Shown here: positions 1 to 8,636 of the stretch, in pieces | How the letters are laid out: every line of letters begins with the position of its first letter | How positions within the stretch are numbered: the first letter of the stretch is position 1 | Assembly (NCBI GenBank): GCA_038528235.1 | Contig: JBCBEX010000054.1 | Span: forward strand, 1 to 30,360 | Direction: 5' to 3' | Origin: JBCBEX01 sp038528235 | GTDB taxonomy: Bacteria > Bacteroidota > Rhodothermia > Rhodothermales > Rubricoccaceae | Length of the DNA: 30,360 bases | Notes under the pieces: model-generated | Told to the model about the DNA's origin: nothing | What the model saw: only the letters and a program-made list of their open reading frames with translations | The model's database searches: none | Position numbers and translations under genes: made by a program

Positions 1-971
<971 letters not shown>

Positions 972-988
972 GCCCACACACCGACCTT

Positions 989-1035
989 GAGCATACCTCT
1001 CGAAAGAGAGGAGTTATCCAGAGCACAGTATGCTC
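989..1035 (+). other. 23S-5S spacer stem-loops, probable processing structure
   Basis: The spacer holds a perfect hairpin at 996-1011, cctctc and gagagg closed by a GAAA tetraloop. Around it, gagcata (989-995) pairs with tatgctc (1029-1035). Such nested stems in rRNA spacers are usual substrates for RNase III-type maturation; the role here is inferred from position and pairing. Confidence 0.5.
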
Positions 1036-1078
1036 GTGGCCCCATGTGATTCTACTTCGGCTACCATATGTCATCCGT

Positions 1079-1192
<114 letters not shown>

Positions 1193-1198
1193 CCTTTC

Positions 1199-1235
1199 AG
1201 CCCGATCCTCAGCACGAGGGTCGGGCTTTTTGTTT
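1199..1235 (+). terminator. Rho-independent terminator of the rRNA operon
   Basis: A 12-bp stem pairs agcccgatcctc (1199-1210) with gagggtcgggct (1216-1227), with one G-U pair and a five-base loop, followed by tttttgttt. It starts seven bases after the 5S rRNA, the expected place to end the rRNA transcript. The next gene, on the opposite strand, ends at 1265, so the two units converge here. Confidence 0.92.
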
Positions 1236-1264
1236 GGGGCTACCGTGCCTTTCGGGACTCGCGA

Positions 1265-1966
1265 TCATGGATTCGAGGCACGCAAGCTGTCGAGCGTCTG
1301 AAGCGCCTGCATTGATGCCACCGTGTCAGTGTTCGCAACAGGCAGTGCCTCTTGTAGCGTGAGGAACCGCTCTAGATCTCCAACTGCAGCATCAGACTGC
1401 CCAACCCGAGCCTTGAGGAGTCCGCGTTCGTAGTAGAACGCCCCGTTCCCAGGGTCAAGCGCTATGGCCTCGGTGAGTGCTTCGATGCTACTCTCGAACT
1501 GCTCCATGCTCATGAAGACGATCGCGCGCATTCGGTGAGCGCGCACGCGGTCCTGCGTATCAATGTTTTCCGAGGCGCCAGCCCGTGCCAAGTCTGGAAG
1601 TGACCGCTCCGGCGTGTCTGTTGCGAGCAGACTCAAACCGCGCAGGAAGTACGCCATGCCCAGTTCTGGGTCTAGCGCTAAGGCGCGATCCATGTCCTCA
1701 ACAGCCTGCATGTATCGCTGGCTCACATAGCGAACCTGCCCTCGACCAATGAAGGCTCCTACCACGGTTGAGTCGAGTTCGATAGCCCTGCCGAAATACT
1801 CCTCCGCATCAGCCAACTGCAGTGCGGCAAGGGCTTGGTTGCCATCGGCTAGCGCCTGCTCCTGTGGAGACGGACCAGAACTGCAAGCGACAAGGCTAGC
1901 TAGCAGCCACAAAGAAGCGAGAGAAGGCCAAGCGGTACGAAAGTGCACGTGAACGAAGTGGAGCAT
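1265..1966 (-). CDS. TPR-repeat lipoprotein
   Basis: This 233-residue protein has a lipoprotein signal: a hydrophobic stretch at about 12-27 ends in a lipobox LVAC with the lipidated Cys at 28. The mature part consists of tetratricopeptide-like helical pairs. Recognisable TPR signatures are the A-(7)-Y-F..AI.LD block near 50-65, DMDRALALDPELGMAYFLRG near 90-110 and EALTEAIALDPGNGAFYYERG near 163-183. TPR lipoproteins usually act as protein-interaction scaffolds at the envelope; the partner here is unknown. It lies 45 bp downstream of the MFS transporter on the same strand and may be co-transcribed with it. The protein family is clear but the specific role is not. Confidence 0.85.
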   Translation of the reverse strand: MLHFVHVHFRTAWPSLASLWLLASLVACSSGPSPQEQALADGNQALAALQLADAEEYFGRAIELDSTVVGAFIGRGQVRYVSQRYMQAVEDMDRALALDPELGMAYFLRGLSLLATDTPERSLPDLARAGASENIDTQDRVRAHRMRAIVFMSMEQFESSIEALTEAIALDPGNGAFYYERGLLKARVGQSDAAVGDLERFLTLQEALPVANTDTVASMQALQTLDSLRASNP

Positions 1967-2011
1967 GGTAGACAGACAAGAACGAAGAAAAGGGGATCAC
2001 TCAGGATAGAA

Positions 2012-3295
2012 TCAGCCCACGGGTGCCTGAGCGTCCTCTGTAGGCTCAGGTAACGCTTTCCATACCAGCCACGCCATCAGTAGGATGACGACGCCCGACG
2101 CAAGGGTGTCGCTGACATAGCCATAGCGCGCGTAGAGCCAGCCAGCGAACGTCGCGCCGAAGCCTGTGCCAATCTGCCCAATGGCTATGGTGAGTGACAT
2201 AAACGAGCCACGTTGTTGAGCAGGCACGAGTGCAGTGAGCAAGGCCTGGAGCGGAGCCATTCTCATCGAAAAGAGGCCCATAATGGCGATATAAACGGGG
2301 TAGGCGACCCACCGGACGACCACGAGCTCGGTCAGCAACATCGACACGGCGGCAAGACCTAGGCACGACGCGAGGATCAACGGCTTGCGGCCGATTCGGT
2401 CGGAAAGCGTCCCAGCGGTGGGCCCTATGAGTACGCTCACCGTTCCGCCCACGAGAAACAACGTCGCGATGAAGTCGATCTGGACATCGCCGAACTGGAG
2501 GGGGCGCCCGAATAGCGACACGCCGAGCGCGAAGTTGTCCGTGAGCCACTGCGGTAGCAGCACTACGAGCAGACTTAGGCTCATGTACATCAAGAAGTAT
2601 GTCAGCGACGCAACGCGTACATCCGAGTCGCCAAGGAGCCGACCGTAGCGCTGCAACCCAGACTTGAGCGTGATCGCATCCGTGTCGCGCTGGACATCGG
2701 GCTGAGGGACGAGTAGCAGGATCATCAGAAACGCGACCGCCATGATGACAGCAAAGGCCATGAAGGGGATGCGATAGCCCAGCGATGCGGCCAGCACACG
2801 ACCGATCGGGATGCCGATGACGAGCCCGAACGGAACGCCGCTCATCACGAGGCCTGTCGCCCACCCGCGTTTCTCGTAGGGGAAGTAGTCGCCGCAGTAG
2901 GCAACAGCAGCCCCGCTGAGCATCCCGCCGCACATGCCGGCAAGCACACGCACCGAGGCGAATGACGCAAACGAGGTCGCCAGGCCGTGCAGCCCCAGCA
3001 CGACAGCGATTGCGCCTGAGCCGATCAGGAGCACCCGTCGTCGCCCGATCCGGTCTGAGATGGGACCCATCACCAACGCAGCGAAGGCGAGCGCGTAGGA
3101 ATACGCCGAGACTAGCCAGCCGAGCTGGGCGACCTCCGCATCGAGCGCCTCGCCCAGAATGGGCAGAATCGGCGTGATGATGATGGTCTGGCTCGCGGCG
3201 GTGAACACCATGAGCCAGAGCGGGAAGAGAATCGCGGCGGTTCGTAGCACGCTGGTGTGAGGTCGGGGGTGCGCAACGCGCAAAATGACGAGCAA
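2012..3295 (-). CDS. Major facilitator superfamily transporter (DHA1-like)
   Basis: This is a 12-helix inner-membrane MFS transporter of up to 427 residues. Motif A is present in the loop after helix 2 (GPISDRIGRRRVL, about residues 77-89) and again in the second half (GTLSDRIGRKPL), which is typical of drug:H+ antiporter-like MFS proteins. Substrate cannot be read from sequence; export of a drug or metabolite is a guess. The longest frame begins with TTG at 3295 and gives an odd hydrophilic N-terminus. A GTG at 3250 starts just before helix 1 and is an equally plausible start, so the 5' boundary is uncertain. The TPR lipoprotein gene follows after 45 bp. Confidence 0.88.
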   Translation of the reverse strand: MLVILRVAHPRPHTSVLRTAAILFPLWLMVFTAASQTIIITPILPILGEALDAEVAQLGWLVSAYSYALAFAALVMGPISDRIGRRRVLLIGSGAIAVVLGLHGLATSFASFASVRVLAGMCGGMLSGAAVAYCGDYFPYEKRGWATGLVMSGVPFGLVIGIPIGRVLAASLGYRIPFMAFAVIMAVAFLMILLLVPQPDVQRDTDAITLKSGLQRYGRLLGDSDVRVASLTYFLMYMSLSLLVVLLPQWLTDNFALGVSLFGRPLQFGDVQIDFIATLFLVGGTVSVLIGPTAGTLSDRIGRKPLILASCLGLAAVSMLLTELVVVRWVAYPVYIAIMGLFSMRMAPLQALLTALVPAQQRGSFMSLTIAIGQIGTGFGATFAGWLYARYGYVSDTLASGVVILLMAWLVWKALPEPTEDAQAPVG

Positions 3296-3406
3296 CAGGC
3301 GTGCTTCCTCGTCAGTGAATGCGCACGATGGTCTCTATCACGAACACCGTGCCCAGCCAAAATGTATGTCGAAACAAGGAAGCGAGGAGGGGTTGTGAAG
3401 AACGCC

Positions 3407-3450
3407 GAGGTTACGATGAGGTAATACGGCGGTAAAAGCGAGGTAATAGA
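3407..3450 (+). promoter_or_regulatory. Four 11-bp direct repeats upstream of the TonB receptor (candidate activator site)
   Basis: Four units begin at 3407, 3418, 3429 and 3440, spaced exactly 11 bp. They read gaggttacg, gaggtaata, gcggtaaaa and gaggtaata, so the core is GGTAA. Direct repeats on an 11-bp period are the known arrangement for OmpR/PhoB-type winged-helix response regulators. The array ends about 8 bp before a possible -7 element and 83 bp before the receptor's ATG. The regulator is not identified, and the core does not match the E. coli pho box TGTCA. Confidence 0.55.
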
Positions 3451-3457
3451 CGCCCTC

Positions 3458-3464
3458 TAGCTTG
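3458..3464 (+). promoter_or_regulatory. Possible -7/-10 element for the TonB receptor operon
   Basis: TAGCTTG resembles the Bacteroidota -7 consensus TAnnTTTG with one T missing. It sits a few bases downstream of the 11-bp repeat array, where an activator-dependent promoter would need it. No good -33 TTTG is visible, which fits activation but is weak evidence. The 5' untranslated region would be about 60 nt. Confidence 0.3.
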
Positions 3465-3532
3465 CCGGCCTGAAGACCAGTCGCGCCCTGGCGCCCTGGC
3501 CCCTCTCCCCACACCCACAACTTCAGGCATCC

Positions 3533-6500
3533 ATGGACACCACCACACAGGTGCGCCGCTGGCGCAGCCTCCTGGTATACAGCGCGCTACTGTTAGGCAT
3601 CGCCCTACTCGGTAGCCCGGCGTTGCTCGCGCAGACTGGCGTCATCGCAGGTACCGTCGTCGAACAGAGCACGGGCGAGACGCTCCCGGGCGTCAACGTC
3701 GTCATCGACGGCACCACACAAGGCTCGTCGACGAGTCTCGACGGCGACTATCGTATCGGCTCCGTCGCACCCGGAACGTACACCCTCGTCTTTACCTACA
3801 TCGGCTTCACCACGCAGCGCGTCACGGGCGTTGAGGTAACGGCAAACGAGGTCACTACAGTCGACCTTGCCATGGGCGAAGAGCCGCTCGAACTCGGCGA
3901 CGGCCAGGAGGTCGTCGTGGAGGCTCGGCTTATCCGCGACAACGAGTTTGCCCTACTGGCCGACCGCGCGCGTGCCGCTCAGGTGAGCGACGCAATCTCG
4001 CTCGAAGAGATCGGCCGCCGAGGCGCAGGCGATGCCGCCGAGGCGATGGCGAGCGTTACAGGCGCGAGCGTGGTCGATGGCAAGTACGTCTACGTCCGCG
4101 GCCTCGGCGACCGCTACTCCAACACGACGCTGAACGGGGCTACGCTCCCCAGCGCCGACCCCGACCGCAAGGCGTTCCAGCTCGACCTGCTGCCCTCGGG
4201 CCTCATCGAGAATATTGTCACGCTGAAGACCTTCACGCCCGATAAGCCCGGCGACTTCGCAGGCGGTCTCGTGGACATCGCGACGAAGTCGTTCCCGGAG
4301 CAGTTCACCTTCTCGCTCGGCCTCTCGGCCACCTATGACGCGCAGTCGAGCTTCTCGGACGTGCTCACCTACGGCGGCAGTGGCACTGACTGGCTCGGCT
4401 ACGACGACGGGCAGCGCTCGCTCCCGGACGCGCTGGCCGACCCGAGCGTGGAGATCCCCGGCCAGATCGAGGCGCGGGACATCAACCTCACTAACGAGGA
4501 GCGCCTGGCTGCTGCCGAGGAATCGCAGCGGCTGACGGAGGCGTTCAGCCAAGACTGGGCGCTGGGCCAGGAAACGGTCCCGTTCAACCAGAGCGTGTCG
4601 CTCTCCCTCGGCGGCCCAGCTACATTCCTCGGCGGTCAACTCGGCTATACGGGCAGCTTCAACTATGGCCGCTCGTTCTCTTGGTTTCCTGACGCCACCA
4701 ACGCGGCCTGGGTGCTCGCAGCGAGCCGCTTCGGCGACCCGGGCGACATCACCGAAACCGACCGGCTCAACAACGGCACGATCTACTCCAACGACCTCGC
4801 GGCCTTCGAGGCCGTCGACTTCGACTCCTTGGACGCCGCGCTCTTCCGCAACACCCGTTCGGTGGAGGAAGTCAACTGGGGCGGCTCCGGCACGGTCAGC
4901 TACCGTCCGGTGCGCAACCATGAGTTCGGCCTGACGATGCTGCGCACCCAGTCCGGCGCGAAGGAAGCGCTCGATCTCGGGGGCATCAATATCCAGTCGA
5001 GCACGCGCGCGCTGCGCAGCCAGGCCCAGGGCTATACGGAGCGTTCGCTCTCCAGCGTCCAGTTACGCGGCGAGCACCTCTTCGGTACACTCCGCGCCGA
5101 GTGGAAGGGCGCCCTTAGCAACAACCAACAGGACGAGCCCGACCTGCGGCTCTTCACGTTCGGCTCCAACCGCGTTGTCAGTAGCGAGGGGGTGATCGAC
5201 ACGACCTTCGCTCTCACCGGAGCGGGCGGCCAGGAGCCCACGCGCTTCTTCCGCGATCTCAACGACGACACTCGCAACGCGAGCCTCGACCTCTCGGTGC
5301 CTTTCGGCTTCTGGGACGGTCTGCGAGCCACGGTCAAAGCCGGTGGTGCGTTTGTACAGAGCGAGCGGCGGTTTACCGAGCGGCGGTTCATCTACCGCGA
5401 GGGCCGCTCTGCAACGCCCTTCTCGGAGTTCGACGGCGACATCGCCGCCTACTTCAACCAGGGCAACGTGCCCGAAGAGCAGCAGTTTGGCGAACTCAGC
5501 GCCTACAACCTTGGACTCTTTCTCGAAGAGCAGTCGCTGCCGCGCAACAGCTACGACGCGGACCAGAGCGTGGTCGCTGGCTACGTCATGGTGGATCTCC
5601 CGATCACGGAGACATTCCGGTTTGTCGGTGGTGCCCGTCTCGAGACGACGGATCTCAACCTCATCAGCGACGGCTTCGAAGCGCAGCGCGATCAGTTCGA
5701 GCCCGCCGAACTCGACTCGCTGTTCCGCGCGGACCAGTCCTACACGGACCTGCTGCCTTCGGCAAACGTGGTCTATGCGCTGGCTGACAACATGAACCTG
5801 CGTGCGGCTTGGACGCAGACGCTCGCGCGTCCGACGTTCCGCGAACTGGCGCCCTACGAGAGCTTCGAGCTGCAGCGCAACGAGTTCTTCGGCGGCAACC
5901 CTGACCTAGAGCGCACGCTCATCACCAACTATGACCTGCGGTGGGAGTGGTTCACGCGCCCGGGTGAGCTGTTCGCCATCAGCACCTTCTACAAGAACTT
6001 CGACAGCCCCATCGAGCGGACGATTCGCCAGAATACGGGCGGCGAGTCGCAGTTCATCACTGTCCGCAATGTGGACCGCGCTCAGGTCTACGGGGCCGAG
6101 TTCGAGATGCGCAAGCGCATGGACGGCCTCACGGCACTGCCTGTTCTCCGCAACATGCAGTTCGGCGGCAACCTCTCGCTCGTCTACTCGGTGGCCGACA
6201 TCCCCGGTGCCCCGGACGACCTCAACACGGAGCTCGGCAACATCATCGCCATCGACCCAGACGCTGAAGACTCGCGTCCGCTCGTGGGGCAGTCGCCATA
6301 CATCATCAACCTCGACGCCACCTACCAGAACATCGACCGGGGCACTACGCTCTCGGTCCTGTTCAACGTGTTCGGCGAGCGCCTTTCGCTGATCGCGGAG
6401 AACGCCACGCCTGACGTGTTCGAGCAGCCGCGTCCGCAGCTCGACGTGACGGCGTCGCAGGCCTTCGACAGCATCGGCCTCACCGTGAAAGCAGGCGTGA

Positions 6501-6616
6501 GCAACCTGCTCGGCTCCGACTTCGAGGAGACGCAGACGTATCGCGGCGAAACGTACGTCTACCGCAGCTATGAGCTGCCGCGCCGCTTCTCGCTAGGCGT
6601 GACCTACTCGCTCTAG
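3533..6616 (+). CDS. TonB-dependent outer-membrane receptor with CarboxypepD-regulatory-like domain
   Basis: This 1027-residue protein has a signal peptide (about 1-34, ending LLAQ) and a carboxypeptidase-regulatory-like beta-sandwich at about 36-115 (GTVVEQSTGETLPGVNV, YTYIGF-type strand). Next come a plug domain at about 135-260 carrying RGLGDRYSNTTLNGA (189-203) and a long beta-barrel to the C-terminus (RRFSLGVTYSL). The plug motif is that of the TonB-receptor branch common in Xanthomonas/Caulobacter and Bacteroidota. It imports a ligand across the outer membrane using TonB energy; the ligand is not deducible. It is not a SusC, since no SusD follows. The next gene, a T9SS-exported protein, starts 128 bp downstream on the same strand and is its probable partner. 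Confidence 0.93.
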   Translation: MDTTTQVRRWRSLLVYSALLLGIALLGSPALLAQTGVIAGTVVEQSTGETLPGVNVVIDGTTQGSSTSLDGDYRIGSVAPGTYTLVFTYIGFTTQRVTGVEVTANEVTTVDLAMGEEPLELGDGQEVVVEARLIRDNEFALLADRARAAQVSDAISLEEIGRRGAGDAAEAMASVTGASVVDGKYVYVRGLGDRYSNTTLNGATLPSADPDRKAFQLDLLPSGLIENIVTLKTFTPDKPGDFAGGLVDIATKSFPEQFTFSLGLSATYDAQSSFSDVLTYGGSGTDWLGYDDGQRSLPDALADPSVEIPGQIEARDINLTNEERLAAAEESQRLTEAFSQDWALGQETVPFNQSVSLSLGGPATFLGGQLGYTGSFNYGRSFSWFPDATNAAWVLAASRFGDPGDITETDRLNNGTIYSNDLAAFEAVDFDSLDAALFRNTRSVEEVNWGGSGTVSYRPVRNHEFGLTMLRTQSGAKEALDLGGINIQSSTRALRSQAQGYTERSLSSVQLRGEHLFGTLRAEWKGALSNNQQDEPDLRLFTFGSNRVVSSEGVIDTTFALTGAGGQEPTRFFRDLNDDTRNASLDLSVPFGFWDGLRATVKAGGAFVQSERRFTERRFIYREGRSATPFSEFDGDIAAYFNQGNVPEEQQFGELSAYNLGLFLEEQSLPRNSYDADQSVVAGYVMVDLPITETFRFVGGARLETTDLNLISDGFEAQRDQFEPAELDSLFRADQSYTDLLPSANVVYALADNMNLRAAWTQTLARPTFRELAPYESFELQRNEFFGGNPDLERTLITNYDLRWEWFTRPGELFAISTFYKNFDSPIERTIRQNTGGESQFITVRNVDRAQVYGAEFEMRKRMDGLTALPVLRNMQFGGNLSLVYSVADIPGAPDDLNTELGNIIAIDPDAEDSRPLVGQSPYIINLDATYQNIDRGTTLSVLFNVFGERLSLIAENATPDVFEQPRPQLDVTASQAFDSIGLTVKAGVSNLLGSDFEETQTYRGETYVYRSYELPRRFSLGVTYSL

Positions 6617-6628
6617 GCCAACAAGCTC

Positions 6629-6664
6629 GGCACCTGGGAGGCGTGAGGATGTCTCCCAGGTGCC
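6629..6664 (+). promoter_or_regulatory. Intercistronic 12-bp stem-loop
   Basis: ggcacctgggag (6629-6640) pairs perfectly with ctcccaggtgcc (6653-6664) across a 12-nt loop. It begins 12 bp after the receptor stop codon and has no U-run, so it is more likely an mRNA-stabilising or partial-attenuation structure than a full terminator. It also argues against the GTG at 6643 as start of the next gene, because that codon lies in the loop. Confidence 0.6.
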
Positions 6665-6744
6665 CTCCCACACTCCCGCAGATCCTCACTTCGTGCATGC
6701 GCCCGCTGCGGGTGCGTCCTACCAACCCACTCACTTCTCCTCTC

Positions 6745-8508
6745 ATGTATCGACTCTTCGCTACGCTTCTCCTCGCCGCGTTGCTCGCGCCGGCGGGCTG
6801 GGCGCAGGTCGCGCCGACCTGCCAAGCAACCGGCACCGACGAAGGGCGCCCCTCGTGCACCCTCACCGATGCTAGCCTCGAACCCGGCACAGACTATCAA
6901 CTCGACGCAGGCACCACCTACATCCTCAGCGGCATCGTCATCGTCGAAGACGGGGCCGTGCTCCGCGCTCCGGCGGGCACGCGCTTCAAGGCGGAAGCCG
7001 GCACCGGCACGGACGCTACGGCACTCGTCGTGGCGCGCGGTGGTCAGCTCATCGCCTCGGGTACGTCCGTCGAGCCCGTCATCTTCACCTCGATCCAGGA
7101 CAACCTCGATACGGCTGACTTCCTGACTTATCAGGACCGCGGGCTCTGGGGCGGCATTATCCTGCTCGGCTACGCGCGTAACAACAACACCAGCGGCATC
7201 TCCGACATCGAGGGCGTCAACGAGATCCTCTCCGGCGACCCGCGCATCGTCTACGGGTGCACCGGCGACGACTGCAACGATGGTGACTCCTCAGGCTCGC
7301 TCCGCTACGTCTCCATCCGTCACACCGGCATCAACATCGGCCAGACGGACGGCAACGAGATCCAGGGCCTCACGCTCGGTTCGGTGGGCTCGGGCACGGA
7401 ACTGGCCTTCGTCGAGAGCTATGCCTCCGCCGACGACGGCTTCGAATTCTTCGGTGGCACCGTCGATGCCAAGTGGCTCGTCGCAGCCTTCTGCTCGGAC
7501 GACTCGTTTGACTTCGACCGCGGCTACCGTGGTCGCGGCCAGTACTGGTTCGCCATCCAGGCTCCGGACCAGGCAGGCGCGCTCGCCGAGCAGGACGGCG
7601 CCTCGGGCTCCACGCCGGGCAACACGCCGTTCGCCACGCCGACGTTCTACAACTTCACGCTCATCGGCGCGGGCGTCGGCAACCAGCCGGAGACCGACCG
7701 CGGCTCGGCGCTCTACTTCCGCGAAAACTTCGGCGGTAGCTACTACAACTCGGTCATCACCCAGTTTGAGACGGCCGACGGTGGCTTCGCCGTCCGCATC
7801 CGTGACGATCTAGAGCCGGACTCCTTCGACCGCTTCCAGGCGGGCGACCTCACGCTGGGCAACAATGTGTGGTGGGACTTTGGCAACGACGCCGCCCCGA
7901 CGACCGACCTAACCTCGCTCGTGCGCTCCGACTCGGACAGCGCGCGTGACGCGATCGTCGCGGGGCTCGGCGCCAACGGCAACACGCTCGTCGACCCGGC
8001 CATCGCTGGAGTGGATCGCGCGGCGGTGCCGTCGAACGGGCTCGACCCGCGCCCGCTCAACAACGACAGCCCGCTCGTGACGGGGGCCCGCGCCACACCG
8101 CCCAACGACGGCTTCTTCGACAACGTCGCCTACCTCGGCGCTTTCGGTAACACCAACTGGCTCGAAGGCTGGACTGCGCTGAGCGACGCCAACTACCTCG
8201 GCGACATCTCCGTCGTGCAGGTGGCCAACGAGGACGCGTTGCCGCAGGACGTGTCGGTGTTCGAGGTCTACCCGAACCCGTTCGCGCAGCAGGCGACGGT
8301 CCGCTTCGGCGTCGAGAGCGCTCAGGATGTGGACGTCGCGGTGTTCGACATGCTCGGCCGCCGCGTGGCGCAGCTCGCTGCGGGCACGATGGCCGCTGGG
8401 TCGCAGGAGGTGACCTTTGAGGGCCACAGCCTGCCGTCGGGCGTCTACTTCGTGCGCGTGCGCACGGAGGCAGGCTCGGCCATCCAGAAGGTGTCGCTCG
8501 TCAAGTAA
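6745..8508 (+). CDS. Secreted beta-helix-like protein with T9SS type A sorting domain, partner of the TonB receptor
   Basis: The start at 6745 gives a clean signal peptide (MYRLFATLLLAALLAPAGWAQ, about 21 residues) and a 587-residue protein; the longer GTG frame from 6643 adds 34 implausible residues. The central region is rich in Gly, Asp and Asn and looks like stacked beta-strands (parallel beta-helix style), with DDGFEFFGG near 231 and SDDSFDFDRGYRGRGQ near 250, both acidic enough to bind metal. Six cysteines are present, unusual for a Bacteroidota surface protein. The C-terminal ~80 residues form a T9SS sorting domain (VYPNPF near 508, DMLGRRV, LPSGVYFVR, KVSLVK end), so it should be exported and anchored on the surface. 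Its function is unknown; co-transcription suggests it captures or presents the receptor's ligand. Confidence 0.88.
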   Translation: MYRLFATLLLAALLAPAGWAQVAPTCQATGTDEGRPSCTLTDASLEPGTDYQLDAGTTYILSGIVIVEDGAVLRAPAGTRFKAEAGTGTDATALVVARGGQLIASGTSVEPVIFTSIQDNLDTADFLTYQDRGLWGGIILLGYARNNNTSGISDIEGVNEILSGDPRIVYGCTGDDCNDGDSSGSLRYVSIRHTGINIGQTDGNEIQGLTLGSVGSGTELAFVESYASADDGFEFFGGTVDAKWLVAAFCSDDSFDFDRGYRGRGQYWFAIQAPDQAGALAEQDGASGSTPGNTPFATPTFYNFTLIGAGVGNQPETDRGSALYFRENFGGSYYNSVITQFETADGGFAVRIRDDLEPDSFDRFQAGDLTLGNNVWWDFGNDAAPTTDLTSLVRSDSDSARDAIVAGLGANGNTLVDPAIAGVDRAAVPSNGLDPRPLNNDSPLVTGARATPPNDGFFDNVAYLGAFGNTNWLEGWTALSDANYLGDISVVQVANEDALPQDVSVFEVYPNPFAQQATVRFGVESAQDVDVAVFDMLGRRVAQLAAGTMAAGSQEVTFEGHSLPSGVYFVRVRTEAGSAIQKVSLVK

Positions 8509-8565
8509 GCGAACATGGCGCCTCGTGCGCCTCTAGATAGTTACCTCCGTAACAGGGGTAGCTCC

Positions 8566-8602
8566 GAGCGCCGGTCTTCTCGTGGGAGGGGGGCCGGCGC
8601 TC
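8566..8602. terminator. Hairpin between convergent genes, possible terminator
   Basis: gagcgccgg (8566-8574) pairs with ccggcgctc (8594-8602) in a perfect 9-bp GC-rich stem, extendable by two pairs with one G-U. It lies midway between two convergent genes, 58 bp after one stop codon and 35 bp from the other. No clear U-run follows on either strand, so termination strength is uncertain. Confidence 0.45.
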
Positions 8603-8636
8603 ATCGTTGTAGGAGCACCGCCCACCGATGCCGCAG

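Noticed and set aside
3953..4921. 322-residue antisense frame inside the TonB receptor
   Set aside because: Shadow frame; the receptor reading is unambiguous.
6643..6744. Longer start (GTG at 6643) for the T9SS protein
   Set aside because: That codon lies in a stem-loop, and the added residues would block the signal peptide that begins at 6745.
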